A stretch of DNA of 64,000 nt from Pseudomonas fluorescens (GCF_001902145.1 NZ_MRST01000022.1:1-64000), one strand, 5' to 3'. Shown: positions 40,737 through 52,700, numbered from the stretch's first letter. Program-made: numbers and translations. The notes: a model not told the origin generated them from the letters alone.

Positions 40737-41654
40737 TCATTCTGACCGAATCAGTCGACGTGGCGCGATGCGCCCGTCTTCGCTCACTTCACCGATACCG
40801 ATAAAGCGACCGTTATGATCCTGTACCCGCACCATGCCGAACTTCGGGGCATCCGGGGCGCGTACCGGCTGGCCGTTGAGCCAGTAGAACGCGCTGTGCT
40901 CCGAGAAGTGCAGCAGCGGCCAATCGAGCAAACCGCTGTCCGATGGCATGAGAAAGCGATCAACCGCTTCATTGCCGCCTTCGGCATGTACCGCTTCCAA
41001 CTCTTCCAGCGTCACCGTCTGGGCCAGGCTGAAAGGGCCGGCCTGGGTGCGTCGCAGTTCTGCAACGTACGCGCCGCAACCGAGCTTTTCACCAATATCT
41101 TCCACCAGGGTACGGATATAGGTGCCTTTGCTGCAGTCCACGGCCAAACGGGCAGTGTCGCCTTCACAAGCGAGCAATTCCAAGCGCGCAATAGTAACAG
41201 AACGCGGTTCGCGCTCCACTACTTCGCCCGCACGTGCCAGCTTGTAAAGTGGCTGGCCATCGCGCTTGAGTGCCGAGTACATCGGCGGTATCTGACTGAT
41301 TTGCCCACGAAAAGCGGGTAAAGCAGCTTCGATATCCGCACGACCAACGGTCACGTCTCGAACCTGCAAAACATCACCTTCGGCATCCGCCGTGGTGGTT
41401 GTCTTGCCCAGTTGCATCAGGGTTTCGTAACCCTTGTCGGAATCAAGCAGGTATTGCGAAAACTTGGTGGCCTCGCCAAAGCACAACGGCAATACACCGG
41501 TGGCCAATGGATCAAGGCTGCCGGTATGCCCGGCCTTCTCGGCATTGAGCAGCCAGCGAACCTTCTGCAACGCGGCATTGGAGGTAAAGCCAATGGGTTT
41601 GTCGAGCAGAATGATGCCACTGACGTTGCGACGGATACGTTTGACCTGAGCCAC
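40737..41654 (-). CDS. truB: tRNA pseudouridine(55) synthase, GTG start
   Basis: A 305-residue enzyme that makes pseudouridine 55 in the T-loop of all tRNAs. The catalytic motif is [19 protein letters not shown] with the nucleophile Asp48 region; [27 protein letters not shown] is also typical, and a PUA domain forms the C-terminus. The GTG start lies three bases after the rbfA stop, with its GGAG site inside rbfA. Confidence 0.96.
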   Translation of the reverse strand: MAQVKRIRRNVSGIILLDKPIGFTSNAALQKVRWLLNAEKAGHTGSLDPLATGVLPLCFGEATKFSQYLLDSDKGYETLMQLGKTTTTADAEGDVLQVRDVTVGRADIEAALPAFRGQISQIPPMYSALKRDGQPLYKLARAGEVVEREPRSVTIARLELLACEGDTARLAVDCSKGTYIRTLVEDIGEKLGCGAYVAELRRTQAGPFSLAQTVTLEELEAVHAEGGNEAVDRFLMPSDSGLLDWPLLHFSEHSAFYWLNGQPVRAPDAPKFGMVRVQDHNGRFIGIGEVSEDGRIAPRRLIRSE

Positions 41655-41657
41655 CGC

Positions 41658-42053
41658 TTACTCCTTGGCGTCTTCAGGTGTGGACGGATGCTGGCTGTCT
41701 TCAGCCACGGCGCGTTCGATCAGGGCCGACAGGTGCGCGCCACGCACGACGCTTTCGTCGTAGTGGAAGTGCAACTGCGGAACGCTGCGCAGCTTCATTT
41801 CACGGGCCAACTGCATACGCAAAAAGCCTGCGGCGGAGTTGAGCACCTTGATGCTTTGCGCGATTTCTTCGCTGTTGTCCTGCCCCATCACGGTGATGAA
41901 GATCTTGGCGTGACCCACGTCACGGCTCACTTCAACGGCGGTAATGGTGACCAGGCCAACACGTGGGTCTTTGACTTCGCGGCGGATCAGTTGGGCCAGC
42001 TCACGCTGCATCTGATCGCCGATACGCTGGGTACGGCTGTATTCTTTTGCCAT
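41658..42053 (-). CDS. rbfA: Ribosome-binding factor A
   Basis: A 131-residue KH-like protein that assists maturation of the 16S rRNA 5' end and is needed for cold adaptation. Typical segments are [37 protein letters not shown] and [19 protein letters not shown]. The acidic C-terminal tail ([13 protein letters not shown]) is variable. It lies between infB and truB. Confidence 0.96.
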   Translation of the reverse strand: MAKEYSRTQRIGDQMQRELAQLIRREVKDPRVGLVTITAVEVSRDVGHAKIFITVMGQDNSEEIAQSIKVLNSAAGFLRMQLAREMKLRSVPQLHFHYDESVVRGAHLSALIERAVAEDSQHPSTPEDAKE

Positions 42054-42107
42054 GTCTTGTTACCTGTTACTGCCACACGGAGAAACCCGTGGGGTCTGAA
42101 AGCGGCA

Positions 42108-42141
42108 AACGCCCGGCCTGACAAAAGCCAGACCGGGCGTT
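42108..42141 (-). terminator. Strong hairpin between infB and rbfA
   Basis: AACGCCCGG and CCGGGCGTT pair around a 16-base loop containing a further short stem; TTTGCCGC follows on the minus strand. It could terminate part of the transcripts or be a processing site, since the genes on either side are usually cotranscribed. Confidence 0.5.
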
Positions 42142-42212
42142 GCGTTTAGAGTCCGTACGCTGCGTGGGGCATTTGCATGCCCACACGCGGCGTGGCTCCG
42201 GAAGTGCGCGAG

Positions 42213-44729
42213 TTAGAGGCTGCGAGCAACCTGAACCTTCTCGTAGACTTCGATCTTGTCGCCAGGCTTGACGTCGTTGTAGCTCTTGACGCCGATACCG
42301 CATTCCATGCCAGCACGTACTTCGGAAGCGTCATCCTTGAAGCGGCGCAGGGATTCCAGCTCGCCTTCGAAGATAACGATGTCTTCACGCAGCACACGGA
42401 TTGGACGGTTACGGTACACAGTACCTTCGATAACCATGCAACCGGCGATCGCGCCGAATTTCGGCGAGCGGAACACGTCACGCACCTCGGCGATACCCAG
42501 GATGTTCTCCCGGACGTCGCTGCCAAGCATGCCGGTAAGGGCCTTCTTGACGTCTTCAATGATGTCGTAGATGACGTTGTAGTAACGCATGTCCAGGCCT
42601 TCCTGCTCGACGATCTTGCGAGCGCCGGCATCGGCACGCACGTTGAAGCCGAACAGTACAGCGTTGGAAGCCAGTGCCAGGTTGGCGTCAGATTCGGTGA
42701 TACCACCGACACCGCCACCGACAACGCGCACTTGCACTTCGTCGTTACCCAGGCCGTTCAAGGCGCCGTTCAACGCTTCGAGGGAACCACGTACGTCAGA
42801 TTTGAGGACGATATTGAGCGTCTTCTTCTCTGCCTGGCCCATGTTCTCGAAGATGTTTTCCAGCTTGCCGGCGTGAGCACGAGCCAGTTTGACTTCGCGG
42901 AACTTGCCTTGACGGAACAGAGCCACTTCACGGGCTTTCTTCTCGTCGGCAACCACGCTCATCTCGTCGCCAGCGTCCGGGGTACCGTCCAGGCCGAGGA
43001 TCTCGACAGGGATGGAAGGACCGGCTTCCTTGATTGGCTTGCCGTTCTCGTCGAGCATGGCACGTACACGGCCATAGTTCGAACCGACCAGCACCATGTC
43101 GCCTTGGCGCAGGGTACCGTCTTGAACCAGTACGGTTGCAACCGGGCCACGGCCTTTGTCGAGTCGCGATTCAACCACAACACCGCGGCCTGGAGCCGAT
43201 GGAGTTGCCTTGAGTTCGAGTACTTCAGCTTGCAGCAAGACCGCTTCGAGCAGTTCGTCCACGCCAGTACCGACTTTCGCCGAGACCGAAACGAACGGCG
43301 TATCACCGCCCCACTCTTCGGAGGTCACGCCGTGAACCGACAGTTCGCTACGGATGCGATCGAGATCGGCGCCCGGCTTGTCGATCTTGTTCACTGCAAC
43401 AACCAGTGGAACACCAGCTGCCTTGGCGTGCTGGACAGCTTCAATGGTCTGCGGCATCACGCCGTCGTCCGCTGCAACAACCAGGATCACGATGTCAGTC
43501 GCCTTGGCACCACGGGCACGCATAGCGGTAAACGCGGCGTGACCTGGAGTGTCGAGGAAGGTGACCATGCCGCGCTCGGTTTCAACGTGGTACGCACCGA
43601 TGTGCTGGGTGATACCGCCGGCTTCGCCAGCAGCTACCTTGGCACGACGGATGTAGTCGAGCAGCGATGTCTTACCATGGTCAACGTGGCCCATTACGGT
43701 CACAACTGGCGCACGGGAGAACGTCTCACCTTCAAACTTCAGGGACTCGGCCAGGGAATCTTCCAGGGCGGTGTCGCTGACCAGGGTCACTTTGTGGCCC
43801 AACTCCTCAGCCACAAGCTGAGCAGTTTCCTGATCAAGCACCTGGTTGATGGTCGCTGGAGTACCCAGTTTGAACATGAACTTGATGATTTCAGCAGCCT
43901 TGACCGACATCTGATTGGCGAGATCGCCAACAGTGATGGTCTCGCCGATCTGCACATCACGCACGACAGGGCCGGTTGGGCTCTGGAAACCGTGGGCGTT
44001 GCGCTTCTTCAGCTTGGCCTTGCCGCGACCACCACGACGGAAGCCATCGCTTTCTTCGTCGGTGGTACGTGGGGCAACGCGCGGCGCAGGCGCTTTCTCT
44101 TTGACCGAGGCGCGGTGCGGAGCGTTTTTACGCTCGCCATCGCCACCACCACCGCGACGATTGTTATCGTCAGCACGTGGTTTGTCCGGACGACGAGGCT
44201 CGTCGCGCTTGCGGGCGTCTGCTGCAGGAGCAGGTGCGGCGGCAGCCGGGGCAGCCTCACGCACAGCCTCAACAGGGGCGGCGACCGCGTCAGTGGCAGC
44301 AGGTTGCGCAGCAGCAGGCTGGCGACGCGCTTCTTCTTCGGCGCGACGCTTGGCTTCTTCTTCAGCCTTCTGACGTGCAGCGTTTTCTACTGCGCGACGT
44401 TCTTCCAGCTCGCGTTTGCGCTCGGCTTCGATTTCTTCCGGGCTGCGCTGTACGAAGACTTTCTTCTTGCGTACTTCAACGCTGATGCTCTTGCTACCCG
44501 CAACCCGCAGGGTGCTGGTGGTTTTGCGCTGCAATGTAATCTTGCGCGGTTCTTCCACTTTCGCCTTGTGGCTGCTCTTCAAGTGAGTCAGCAAAGACTG
44601 CTTCTCACTATCGCTCACACCTTCATCGGCGGCGGTGTGCGGCAGACCTGCCTCACGCATCTGCTGCAACAGGCGCTCTACCGGTGTTTTGACCTCATCG
44701 GCCAGTTGTTTCACCGTGACTTGCGTCAT
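42213..44729 (-). CDS. infB: Translation initiation factor IF-2
   Basis: An 838-residue GTPase that brings fMet-tRNA to the 30S subunit. N-terminal IF2N repeats ([20 protein letters not shown]) are followed by a charged, Glu/Arg- and Ala/Pro-rich linker (about 95-250) with low-complexity DNA. The G domain has [17 protein letters not shown] and NKIDKPGAD. Domains II-IV with the C-terminal fMet-binding part complete it. An internal shorter form, as in E. coli, cannot be ruled in or out. Confidence 0.97.
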   Translation of the reverse strand: MTQVTVKQLADEVKTPVERLLQQMREAGLPHTAADEGVSDSEKQSLLTHLKSSHKAKVEEPRKITLQRKTTSTLRVAGSKSISVEVRKKKVFVQRSPEEIEAERKRELEERRAVENAARQKAEEEAKRRAEEEARRQPAAAQPAATDAVAAPVEAVREAAPAAAAPAPAADARKRDEPRRPDKPRADDNNRRGGGGDGERKNAPHRASVKEKAPAPRVAPRTTDEESDGFRRGGRGKAKLKKRNAHGFQSPTGPVVRDVQIGETITVGDLANQMSVKAAEIIKFMFKLGTPATINQVLDQETAQLVAEELGHKVTLVSDTALEDSLAESLKFEGETFSRAPVVTVMGHVDHGKTSLLDYIRRAKVAAGEAGGITQHIGAYHVETERGMVTFLDTPGHAAFTAMRARGAKATDIVILVVAADDGVMPQTIEAVQHAKAAGVPLVVAVNKIDKPGADLDRIRSELSVHGVTSEEWGGDTPFVSVSAKVGTGVDELLEAVLLQAEVLELKATPSAPGRGVVVESRLDKGRGPVATVLVQDGTLRQGDMVLVGSNYGRVRAMLDENGKPIKEAGPSIPVEILGLDGTPDAGDEMSVVADEKKAREVALFRQGKFREVKLARAHAGKLENIFENMGQAEKKTLNIVLKSDVRGSLEALNGALNGLGNDEVQVRVVGGGVGGITESDANLALASNAVLFGFNVRADAGARKIVEQEGLDMRYYNVIYDIIEDVKKALTGMLGSDVRENILGIAEVRDVFRSPKFGAIAGCMVIEGTVYRNRPIRVLREDIVIFEGELESLRRFKDDASEVRAGMECGIGVKSYNDVKPGDKIEVYEKVQVARSL

Positions 44730-44756
44730 GCACTTCTCTCCTCAGGCCGCGCCTAA

Positions 44757-46238
44757 TTACTCGAACCAATGGGCTCGGGCGGCCATGATCAACTTGCCGG
44801 CACGATCATCGTCAATGCCGTCGATGTCGAGCAGATCGTCAATAGACTGCTCGGCCAGGTCTTCGCGGGTAATTACGCCGCGCACCGCCAGTTCCATCGC
44901 CAAATCCTTGTCCATACCCTCAAGCGAGAGCAGGTCTTCGGCCGGATGGGCGTCTGCCAGCTTTTCCTCAGTAGCGATGGCTTTAGTCAACAAACGATCC
45001 TTGGCCCGAGCGCGAAGCTCGTTGACGGTGTCTTCGTCAAAGCCGTCGATGTTGAGCATTTCTTCCAACGGTACGTAGGCAATCTCTTCCAGGCTGGTGA
45101 AGCCTTCATCTACCAGTACCTGTGCCAGGTCTTCATCGACTTCCAACTCTTCGATGAAGTTGCGCAGGATGTCACCGGTTTCAGCTTGCTGCTTAGCCTG
45201 GATGTCCGATTCGGTCATCACGTTCAGGGTCCAACCGGTCAGTTGGCTGGCCAGACGCACGTTCTGACCACCACGACCAATGGCCTGAGCCAGATTGTCT
45301 GCGCCAACGGCGATGTCCATTGCATGGGCATCTTCGTCAACGATAATTGCCGCCACTTCAGCTGGCGACATGGCGTTGATCACGAACTGCGCCGGGTTAT
45401 CGTCCCACAGGACGATGTCCACACGCTCACCGCCCAATTCGCCCGACACTGCCTGCACGCGCGAACCGCGCATACCGATGCAAGCGCCTTGCGGGTCGAT
45501 GCGTTTGTCCTTGGAGCGGACCGCGATCTTGGCACGCGAACCCGGGTCACGGGACGCAGCCATCACTTCGATCAGGCCTTCGGCGATTTCCGGCACTTCG
45601 ATACGGAACAGCTCGATCAGCATTTCCGGCGCGGTACGCGACAGGATCAACTGCGGGCCGCGGTTCTCGGTGCGGATTTCCTTGAGCAGCGCACGCAGAC
45701 GCACGCCGACACGGAAGGTTTCGCGAGAGATGATGTCTTCGCGAGCCAGCAACGCTTCGGCGTTGTTGCCCAGGTCGACGATCACGTTATCGCGGGTAAC
45801 TTTCTTCACGGTGCCAGAGATGATTTCACCCAGGCGTTCGCGATAGGCGTCAACGACTTGAGCGCGCTCGGCTTCGCGAACCTTCTGCACGATGACCTGC
45901 TTGGCGGTCTGTGCAGCAATACGGCCGAATTCGATCGACTCGATCTTTTCTTCGACAACATCGCCAACCTGAGCGCCCGGATGCGTTTGCGCAACCTTGC
46001 TTGGCCAGGTTTCGATGGCCGGATCATCAAGATCGTCCTCTTCGACCACCGTCCAACGACGGAAAGTCTCATAGGCACCGGTGTGGCGGTTGATTTCCAC
46101 ACGCAGATCTACTTCGTCTTCAAAACGTTTCTTGGTAGCAGTGGCCAGGGCCAGCTCCAACGCTTCAAAAATCACGCTTGCCGGTACACCCTTTTCATTG
46201 GATACCGACTCAACAACCAGCAGTACTTCTTTGCTCAT
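44757..46238 (-). CDS. nusA: Transcription termination/antitermination factor NusA
   Basis: A 493-residue RNA polymerase-associated factor. An N-terminal RNAP-binding domain, an S1 domain ([21 protein letters not shown]), two KH domains ([31 protein letters not shown]) and two C-terminal acidic repeats (about 365-420 and 440-493) are all seen. I chose the ATG at 46238 ([13 protein letters not shown]), the usual start; the longer frame would add seven residues. It lies between rimP and infB. Confidence 0.97.
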   Translation of the reverse strand: MSKEVLLVVESVSNEKGVPASVIFEALELALATATKKRFEDEVDLRVEINRHTGAYETFRRWTVVEEDDLDDPAIETWPSKVAQTHPGAQVGDVVEEKIESIEFGRIAAQTAKQVIVQKVREAERAQVVDAYRERLGEIISGTVKKVTRDNVIVDLGNNAEALLAREDIISRETFRVGVRLRALLKEIRTENRGPQLILSRTAPEMLIELFRIEVPEIAEGLIEVMAASRDPGSRAKIAVRSKDKRIDPQGACIGMRGSRVQAVSGELGGERVDIVLWDDNPAQFVINAMSPAEVAAIIVDEDAHAMDIAVGADNLAQAIGRGGQNVRLASQLTGWTLNVMTESDIQAKQQAETGDILRNFIEELEVDEDLAQVLVDEGFTSLEEIAYVPLEEMLNIDGFDEDTVNELRARAKDRLLTKAIATEEKLADAHPAEDLLSLEGMDKDLAMELAVRGVITREDLAEQSIDDLLDIDGIDDDRAGKLIMAARAHWFE

Positions 46239-46285
46239 CGTACGCCTCGCCTTTCGCAAGCCATTGGATCCGCGGGATCCGCGTC

Positions 46286-46744
46286 TCAGTCAAAACTGGG
46301 AATAATGTTGGCCTTGTCGATCATATCGATCGGCAACAGGAACTCGTGGTCTTCTACCTGCACCACGACATCCTGCTCTTCTACACCGCGCAGAAGGCCC
46401 TGAAAGTTGCGTCGCCCTTCAAAGGGGGAGCGCAGCTTGATCTTCACTTGTTCACCGGCATATTTAGCAAACTGCTCGATAGTGAACAGTGGGCGTTCCA
46501 TGCCTGGCGAGGAAACTTCAAGGGTGTATTCAACGGAGATCGGATCTTCAACATCCAGCACACCGCTGATCTGACGGCTGACAATGGCACAATCGTCTAC
46601 CAGCACGCCGCCCTCTTTATCGATATAAACGCGCAACATTGAGTGGCGACCTTGAGCCGAAAACTCAATACCCCAGCATTCATAGCCTAGGGCCACGACC
46701 ACCGGGGCCAACAAGGCCTGCAACTCTTCTAGCTTGCTCGACAC
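46286..46744 (-). CDS. rimP: Ribosome maturation factor RimP, GTG start
   Basis: A 152-residue protein needed for 30S assembly. Signature segments are [44 protein letters not shown] and [11 protein letters not shown]. The GTG at 46744 has GAGGGGG eight bases upstream and gives the standard length; earlier in-frame codons lie in a hairpin-rich leader. It is first in the protein-coding part of the nusA-infB cluster. Confidence 0.95.
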   Translation of the reverse strand: MSSKLEELQALLAPVVVALGYECWGIEFSAQGRHSMLRVYIDKEGGVLVDDCAIVSRQISGVLDVEDPISVEYTLEVSSPGMERPLFTIEQFAKYAGEQVKIKLRSPFEGRRNFQGLLRGVEEQDVVVQVEDHEFLLPIDMIDKANIIPSFD

Positions 46745-46780
46745 CTGAACCCCCTCGTGCATGTATGTGCATGCTGTGCA

Positions 46781-46807
46781 AAATAAAAAAATGGGCGAAA
46801 CGCCCAT
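46781..46807 (-). terminator. Terminator-like hairpin in the rimP leader
   Basis: ATGGGCG/CGCCCAT stem with a three-base loop and a seven-T run followed by ATTTT on the minus strand. It ends only 37 bases before the rimP start, so transcripts coming from upstream must read through it. Confidence 0.8.
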
Positions 46808-46813
46808 CCTTGA

Positions 46814-46835
46814 AACGCCGTCGAACAGCGGCGTT
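46814..46835 (-). promoter_or_regulatory. Second hairpin between tRNA-fMet and rimP
   Basis: AACGCCG/CGGCGTT stem with an eight-base loop, between the two terminator-like hairpins. On its own it has no T-run. Confidence 0.45.
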
Positions 46836-46852
46836 GAAAGTGTCCAGCTAAC

Positions 46853-46874
46853 AAAAAGCCCCTTAAAAGGGGCT
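46853..46874 (-). terminator. Intrinsic terminator after tRNA-fMet
   Basis: AGCCCCTT/AAGGGGCT stem with a TT loop and a TTTTTG tail on the minus strand, 11 bases past the tRNA 3' end. Confidence 0.85.
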
Positions 46875-46884
46875 CCGCTAAAAC

Positions 46885-46961
<77 letters not shown>

Positions 46962-46977
46962 ACAAAGCTGGGGCGGA

Positions 46978-47006
46978 AGTATACGACCGATCCCTTACAG
47001 GGTCAA
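46978..47006 (-). promoter_or_regulatory. Sigma-70 promoter of tRNA-fMet
   Basis: TTGACC (47001-47006), a 17-base spacer and TATACT (46978-46983) on the minus strand, placing the start about ten bases before the mature tRNA. It is close to consensus. Confidence 0.85.
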
Positions 47007-47021
47007 TGTAACCTTCCACCT

Positions 47022-47046
47022 ACAAGAAAGCCCGCAACAGCGGGCT
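47022..47046 (-). terminator. Terminator after tRNA-Leu
   Basis: AGCCCGC/GCGGGCT seven-pair stem with a four-base loop followed by TTCTTG on the minus strand, 12 bases past tRNA-Leu. Confidence 0.75.
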
Positions 47047-47057
47047 CTCCTGATAAT

Positions 47058-47143
47058 TGGTACCGAGAAGGGGACTCGAACCCCTACACCCTATGGGCAC
47101 AACCACCTCAAGGTTGCGTGTCTACCAATTCCACCACCTCGGC
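47058..47143 (-). tRNA. tRNA-Leu (GAG)
   Basis: 86 bases with a long variable arm (GCCCATAGGGT) and encoded CCA. The anticodon stem CAACC/GGTTG holds the loop TTGAGGT, anticodon GAG, reading CUU/CUC. It lies 22 bases after secG and may be processed from the same transcript, as I see no separate good promoter. Confidence 0.96.
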
Positions 47144-47165
47144 AATACAGCGTTTACAACCCTTC

Positions 47166-47549
47166 TTACTTTTGCTCTTGAGCTGGAGGTACGTCAGTCG
47201 CTGGAGTAGCCGACTTTTGCTCTTGAAGCACCGGGACATCATCAGAAGCCGGTTTTGCTTTTGGAACTTCCAATACCGCTGGGTTTGGCAAACCTACTTG
47301 AGTCAGCACATGAGCTTTCTCTTTAGCAAAGTAACCTAACCCTAAGCTGGTTATGAAGAAACCTGCGGCAAGTATAGCAGTAAACTTACTAAGAAAGGTA
47401 GAGGAACCTTGGCTTCCGAACACAGTATTTGAAGCACCTGCACCGAAAGACGCACCAGCATCCGCACCTTTACCCTGTTGCAACAAAACCAGAGCAACTA
47501 CGCTCAGGGCAGCCAACAGATGAAAAACGACTACGACTGTTTCCAGCAT
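47166..47549 (-). CDS. secG: Preprotein translocase subunit SecG
   Basis: A 127-residue membrane protein of the SecYEG channel. Two membrane segments (about 3-22 and 54-73) flank the conserved cytoplasmic loop [25 protein letters not shown]. The C-terminal tail (about 75-127) is Pro/Ala/Glu-rich and longer than in E. coli, ending PPAQEQK with a repeated LQEQK/AQEQK. The start ATG is four bases after the tpiA stop. Confidence 0.94.
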   Translation of the reverse strand: MLETVVVVFHLLAALSVVALVLLQQGKGADAGASFGAGASNTVFGSQGSSTFLSKFTAILAAGFFITSLGLGYFAKEKAHVLTQVGLPNPAVLEVPKAKPASDDVPVLQEQKSATPATDVPPAQEQK

Positions 47550-47553
47550 TTTT

Positions 47554-48309
47554 TCAGTTTCCCGCGGCGCGACAGATCGCACCGAACTCATCTGCATTCA
47601 GGGAAGCTCCACCAATGAGCCCCCCATCGATATCCGGCATGCCGAACAGTTCGACCGCATTGGCCGCCTTCACGCTGCCGCCGTATAGAAGCCGCACACC
47701 TTGTGCGACTTCAGAATTCTCTGCCGCCAACTGCGCGCGGATGGCTGCGTGCACATCCTGCGCCTGTTGCGGTGTAGCAGTCAGCCCGGTGCCAATGGCC
47801 CAGACCGGCTCGTAAGCAATGACCGCCTTTGCAAATGCACCAACACCCAGCTCCTCGATGATGCTGCCCAGCTGACGCGAGACAACTTCAAGAGTCTTGC
47901 CCGATTCGCGCTGCTCAAGGGTCTCCCCTATGCACAACACCGGAATCAAGCCACAAGCCTGTGCTGCGGCGAACTTGCGGTTGAGCATCCCATCCCGCTC
48001 GCCCATCATCTGGCGACGCTCGGAGTGCCCGACAAGCACATAGGAACAACCCGCATCAACCAGCTGACTCGGCGAAATCTCGCCGGTCAACGCACCTTGC
48101 ATCGGCTCTACCGCAGAGTTCTGCGCGCCGACCTGAATCGACTTGCCTTTCAAGCCATCAACCACTTGGTTGATATGCAAGCAAGGCGGGAACACCGCGA
48201 CGTCAACACCGCTAGGCAAGGCCAAGTGACGAAGGCCGTTGATCAGCTCAGCGACACTGGCGCGGGTACCGTGCATCTTCCAGTTACCAGCTACCATAGT
48301 GCGACGCAT
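47554..48309 (-). CDS. tpiA: Triosephosphate isomerase
   Basis: A 251-residue TIM barrel interconverting dihydroxyacetone phosphate and glyceraldehyde-3-phosphate. The residues NWKMH (Lys), VGHSERR (His) and [11 protein letters not shown] (catalytic Glu) are present, as is the phosphate-binding [10 protein letters not shown]. It is part of glmM-tpiA-secG, a common pseudomonad order. Confidence 0.97.
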   Translation of the reverse strand: MRRTMVAGNWKMHGTRASVAELINGLRHLALPSGVDVAVFPPCLHINQVVDGLKGKSIQVGAQNSAVEPMQGALTGEISPSQLVDAGCSYVLVGHSERRQMMGERDGMLNRKFAAAQACGLIPVLCIGETLEQRESGKTLEVVSRQLGSIIEELGVGAFAKAVIAYEPVWAIGTGLTATPQQAQDVHAAIRAQLAAENSEVAQGVRLLYGGSVKAANAVELFGMPDIDGGLIGGASLNADEFGAICRAAGN

Positions 48310-48375
48310 GCTGTACCCCGTCGGTCAAAGTGGGCGCAGATGTTACCCAACCACATCATCACTGGCAAGCCGAAT

Positions 48376-49713
48376 TCAGGCGCAAACTTCAGTTACCAGT
48401 TTTGCCAGGTCTTCGGCATGGCCGCGAACCTGTGTTTCGTCCTCACCTTCGACCATCACGCGCACCAGCGGCTCTGTGCCGGACTTGCGCAGCAACACGC
48501 GCCCGCGCCCAGCCATTGCCTGGGTCACGCGCTCGCAAGCCTCTTTGACAGCAGGGTGCTCGATCGGGTTCTCGCCACCGGCAAAACGCACATTGAGCAG
48601 CACTTGCGGACACTTGCGCAGGGCTTGGCGCGCCTGGGCCAGGCTCTCCTCGCGGCGACGCAGGGCCAACAGCACCTGTAGCGCGGCGATGATAGCGTCA
48701 CCCGTGGTGGTGTGCTGGAAGCAGACCACATGCCCGGAATTTTCACCACCAACCAACCAGTTACGCTCCAGCAGTTCGGCGATCACATAGCGGTCACCGA
48801 CATTGGCGCGAATAAAGGGAATCCCCAGTTCTGCCAACGCCAATTCCAGCCCGAGATTACTCATCAGGGTGCCGACCACGCCACCTTGCAGCTTGTTACG
48901 CTCATGCAGGTCACGGGCAATGATGAACAACAGGTCATCACCATCCACGATCGTGCCGGTGTGATCCACCATCAGCACTCGGTCGCCATCGCCATCAAAA
49001 GCGATGCCCAGGTCCGCATGCTCAGCCAGCACTGCAGCCTGCAGCTGCTCCATGTGGGTGGAACCGCAGTTGTCGTTGATGTTCAAGCCGTTGGGCTGAG
49101 CCGACAGCACGGAGACCTGTGCGCCCAACTCCTTGAAGACGCTCGGCGCCACCTTGTAGGTCGCACCATGGGCGCAATCGACAACAATCTTCAAGCCTGC
49201 GAAATTGGTGCTGCTCGGAACGCTGCTTTTACAGAATTCGATATAGCGACCTGACGCGTCGTTAATGCGCGACACCTTGCCCAGCTTGCTGGACTCAACC
49301 ACCGTCATCGGCGCATCCAGCAGTTCCTCGATCATCAACTCGATCTCGTCAGGCAGCTTGGTGCCCTGCCCCGAGAAAAACTTGATGCCGTTGTCATCAT
49401 GAGGATTGTGGGAGGCGCTGATCACAATACCGGCTTCGGCGTGGAAGGTACGCGTCAGGTAAGCGATTGCCGGCGTGGGCATAGGGCCCAACAGCATCAC
49501 ATCGGCCCCGGCGGCGGACAATCCGGCCTCCAGCGCAGACTCAAACATGTAGCCCGAAATACGGGTGTCCTTGCCCACCAGGATGCGACATGCGCCCATG
49601 CTGCGGAACGCCATGCCTGCCGCCCAACCCAGCTTGAGCATGAAATCAGGGGTGATCGGAAATTCGCCGACCCGACCACGAATGCCGTCGGTGCCAAAAT
49701 ATTTTTTAGTCAT
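48376..49713 (-). CDS. glmM: Phosphoglucosamine mutase
   Basis: A 445-residue enzyme converting glucosamine-6-phosphate to glucosamine-1-phosphate for UDP-GlcNAc synthesis. The phosphoserine is Ser101 in [13 protein letters not shown]; the metal site is DGDGDRV and the sugar-binding loop [23 protein letters not shown] binds phosphate. The order ftsH-folP-glmM is conserved from E. coli to Pseudomonas. Confidence 0.97.
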   Translation of the reverse strand: MTKKYFGTDGIRGRVGEFPITPDFMLKLGWAAGMAFRSMGACRILVGKDTRISGYMFESALEAGLSAAGADVMLLGPMPTPAIAYLTRTFHAEAGIVISASHNPHDDNGIKFFSGQGTKLPDEIELMIEELLDAPMTVVESSKLGKVSRINDASGRYIEFCKSSVPSSTNFAGLKIVVDCAHGATYKVAPSVFKELGAQVSVLSAQPNGLNINDNCGSTHMEQLQAAVLAEHADLGIAFDGDGDRVLMVDHTGTIVDGDDLLFIIARDLHERNKLQGGVVGTLMSNLGLELALAELGIPFIRANVGDRYVIAELLERNWLVGGENSGHVVCFQHTTTGDAIIAALQVLLALRRREESLAQARQALRKCPQVLLNVRFAGGENPIEHPAVKEACERVTQAMAGRGRVLLRKSGTEPLVRVMVEGEDETQVRGHAEDLAKLVTEVCA

Positions 49714-49729
49714 AAGTGCTCCATCATTC

Positions 49730-50581
49730 TTATTCGGCTGATTCTACAGCAGCGAGCATGCGCACCACATCGACCGTTTCGGCGACATCATGCACACGCA
49801 AAATACGTGCGCCCTTGGTCACGGCAAGCGCCGCAAGCGCCAGGCCGCCATACAGGCGTTCGCCGACCGGGCGATTCAAGGCGAGCCCTATCATGCTCTT
49901 GCGCGACACGCCGACCAACAGCGGGCGACCAAGGGCGTGCAGCGCTTCCATGTGTTTGAACAGGCTTAGATTGTGCTGCAGGGTCTTGGCAAAGCCAAAC
50001 CCCGGATCGAGGATGATCTGCTCAGGCGCAATACCCACAGCCACACACTGGGCAACCCTCTCAGCAAGAAATCCACTCACCTCGCCGACCAGATCGTCGT
50101 AATGCGGACTGTCCTGCATGTTGCCGGGCTCACCCAGCATATGCATCAGGCAGACAGGCAAGCCGGTTGCAGCGGCCGCATCAAGGGCGCCGTCGCGCTG
50201 AAGCGAACGCACATCGTTGATCAACCCGGCTCCCAGCCGCGCGGTTTCGCGCATCACTGCCGGGGTGGAGGTGTCTACCGAGATGATGACATCCAGTTCA
50301 CGGGCAATACGCTCAACCACGGGCGCCACCCGCTCCAACTCCTCCAAAGGAGAAACAACGCGGGCGCCGGGGCGGGTCGATTCCCCTCCCACATCAATCA
50401 GCGTCGCACCGGCAGCCACCATCGCCTCGGCATGGCGCAACGCGGCGTCCAGTTGACTGAAGCGGCCACCATCGGAAAAGGAGTCAGGGGTTACATTCAG
50501 GATGCCCATGACATGCGTCCGGGCCAAATCAAGAACCCGGTTGCCGCAAGGCAACCGGGTAGAGGACAAAGCAGAAGTCAT
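49730..50581 (-). CDS. folP: Dihydropteroate synthase
   Basis: A 283-residue TIM-barrel enzyme joining the pterin pyrophosphate (product of FolK) to p-aminobenzoate; it is the sulfonamide target. Signatures are [35 protein letters not shown] and DPGFGFAK. No resistance-type insertion is apparent in these loops. It lies eight bases after ftsH and 16 before glmM. Confidence 0.97.
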   Translation of the reverse strand: MTSALSSTRLPCGNRVLDLARTHVMGILNVTPDSFSDGGRFSQLDAALRHAEAMVAAGATLIDVGGESTRPGARVVSPLEELERVAPVVERIARELDVIISVDTSTPAVMRETARLGAGLINDVRSLQRDGALDAAAATGLPVCLMHMLGEPGNMQDSPHYDDLVGEVSGFLAERVAQCVAVGIAPEQIILDPGFGFAKTLQHNLSLFKHMEALHALGRPLLVGVSRKSMIGLALNRPVGERLYGGLALAALAVTKGARILRVHDVAETVDVVRMLAAVESAE

Positions 50582-50589
50582 TTCAAACC

Positions 50590-52509
50590 TTAGTGATCAG
50601 CTGCCGGGCCGCCGATAGGCGTTTCAGGGCGCTCATTCTGCACCACAGGCGGAGTGCCCGAGGTACCCGAACCACCTTCCCAGTCGCGCGGCTCACGCGG
50701 CGTACGGCCCGACATGATGTCGTCGATCTGGTCGGCATCGATGGTCTCGTACTTCATCAACGCATCAGCCATGGCGTCCAGCTTGTCACGGTTGTCGGTC
50801 AAAATCTGCTTGGCCGTGCCGTAGCACTGGTCAATGATGCTACGAACCTCGGAGTCGATCAGCTTGGCTGTCTCACCCGAGAAGCTGGCGCTTTGCCCGC
50901 CGCCGCCACGGCCCAGGAACACCTCGCCTTCTTCCTCGGCGTACATCAATGGGCCGAGTTTTTCCGACAACCCCCACTTGGTCACCATGTTTCGTGCGAT
51001 CTGGCTGGCACGCATGATGTCGTTGGAGGCGCCAGTGGTCACACCGTCGAAGCCAAGGGTCATTTCTTCAGCAATACGGCCGCCATACAGCGAGCAGATC
51101 TGGCTGATCAGCGCACGCTTGGAGAGGCTGTAGCGATCCTCTTCCGGCAGGAACATGGTCACACCCAGTGCCCGACCACGCGGAATGATCGACACTTTGT
51201 AGACTGGGTCATGCTCAGGCACAACGCGACCTACAATGGCGTGACCCGCCTCGTGATAAGCGGTGTTCTGCTTCTCTTTCTCGGACATGACCATGGATTT
51301 GCGCTCAGCGCCCATCATGATCTTGTCTTTTGCCAATTCGAACTCTTTCATTTCAACGACGCGCTTGCCAGTACGAGCAGCGAACAGCGAAGCCTCGTTC
51401 ACCAGGTTCGCCAGGTCAGCACCGGAGAAGCCGGGAGTACCGCGGGCGATCACAGCCGGAGCCACGTCGTCACCCATCGGCACCTTGCGCATGTGTACTT
51501 TCAGAATCTGCTCACGACCACGAATGTCCGGCAGGCCGACCACAACCTGACGGTCGAAACGGCCCGGACGCAGCAATGCAGGGTCCAGCACGTCCGGACG
51601 GTTGGTTGCGGCGATGACGATAATGCCGTCATTCATCTCGAAACCATCCATCTCTACCAGCAACTGGTTGAGGGTCTGCTCACGCTCATCGTGACCGCCA
51701 CCCATGCCAGCGCCACGATGGCGACCGACGGCATCGATTTCGTCGATGAAGATGATGCATGGCGCGTGTTTCTTGGCCTGCTCGAACATATCGCGAACAC
51801 GACTGGCGCCGACGCCGACAAACATCTCGACGAAGTCAGAACCGGAAATCGTGAAGAAAGGCACCTTGGCTTCGCCGGCAATCGCCTTGGCCAGCAAGGT
51901 TTTACCGGTACCCGGCGGGCCCACCATCAGCACGCCGCGAGGAATACGGCCACCCAGGCGCTGGAACTTGCCCGGATCACGCAGGAACTCGACCAGCTCG
52001 CCGACTTCTTCCTTGGCTTCGTCGCAACCTGCAACGTCAGCCAGGGTGGTCTTCACCTGATCTTCGGAGAGCAGGCGCGCCTTGCTCTTGCCGAAGCTCA
52101 TCGGCCCGCCCTTGCCTCCCGCACCACCTTGCATCTGGCGCATGAAGAACATGAACACGGCGATAATCACCAGGATCGGGAAGCTCGCTACCAGCAACTG
52201 GGTCCAGATGCTCTGCTGCTCAGGCTGCTTGCCTTCCACAACGACCTTGTTGTCCACCAGATCGCCGATCAGACCGTTGTCCTGAATGGCCGGACGAATG
52301 GTCTTGAAGCTGTCGCCATCAATACGCTTACCGGTAATCACGTAGCCATCAACCGCTACGCGCTCGACCTTGCCATCCTTAACTTGCTGGATGAAGTCGG
52401 AATAGTTGAGGGTCTGCGGCTCGTTAGGGCTGGAGAAGTTGTTCATCACCGTCACCAGGACAGCCGCGATGATCAACCACAGGATCAGATTCTTTGCCAT
52501 ATCGTTCAA
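50590..52509 (-). CDS. ftsH: ATP-dependent zinc metalloprotease FtsH, probable TTG start
   Basis: A 639-residue membrane AAA+ protease that degrades LpxC, sigma-32 and misassembled membrane proteins. Two membrane segments (about 8-24 and 108-126) flank the periplasmic part; GPPGTGKT, the second region of homology [19 protein letters not shown] and the zinc motif HEAGH follow. A GAGGG site is seven bases before TTG (52509), giving MNDMAKN; the ATG three codons later (52500) would be 16 bases away. The E. coli gene shows the same ambiguity. Confidence 0.96.
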   Translation of the reverse strand: MNDMAKNLILWLIIAAVLVTVMNNFSSPNEPQTLNYSDFIQQVKDGKVERVAVDGYVITGKRIDGDSFKTIRPAIQDNGLIGDLVDNKVVVEGKQPEQQSIWTQLLVASFPILVIIAVFMFFMRQMQGGAGGKGGPMSFGKSKARLLSEDQVKTTLADVAGCDEAKEEVGELVEFLRDPGKFQRLGGRIPRGVLMVGPPGTGKTLLAKAIAGEAKVPFFTISGSDFVEMFVGVGASRVRDMFEQAKKHAPCIIFIDEIDAVGRHRGAGMGGGHDEREQTLNQLLVEMDGFEMNDGIIVIAATNRPDVLDPALLRPGRFDRQVVVGLPDIRGREQILKVHMRKVPMGDDVAPAVIARGTPGFSGADLANLVNEASLFAARTGKRVVEMKEFELAKDKIMMGAERKSMVMSEKEKQNTAYHEAGHAIVGRVVPEHDPVYKVSIIPRGRALGVTMFLPEEDRYSLSKRALISQICSLYGGRIAEEMTLGFDGVTTGASNDIMRASQIARNMVTKWGLSEKLGPLMYAEEEGEVFLGRGGGGQSASFSGETAKLIDSEVRSIIDQCYGTAKQILTDNRDKLDAMADALMKYETIDADQIDDIMSGRTPREPRDWEGGSGTSGTPPVVQNERPETPIGGPAADH

Positions 52510-52700
52510 TTAACTACCCTCTGAAGCAAGCTCCGCTACTGGCGCGCGCTTCGCATGATATTCACCGGCCTAACTTACTACATTACCTACAACTCTGGCA
52601 GGCGCCGTCTGTAACCCTTTGTGAAACTTTGACTACACAATATTCGTAAAGCCTCGTGACGAAAGCGATATAAAAAAACCTATCGCCCCCCTCGAATTTC

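Noticed and set aside
42177..44756. An 859-codon plus-strand frame opposite infB
   Set aside because: It lies antisense to infB and has no domain or ribosome-binding site; a shadow.
52510..52700. Possible heat-shock promoter before ftsH
   Set aside because: I looked for CTTGAAA and CCCCAT-like elements in the rlmE-ftsH gap and found no acceptable pair; the gap shows no clear element.
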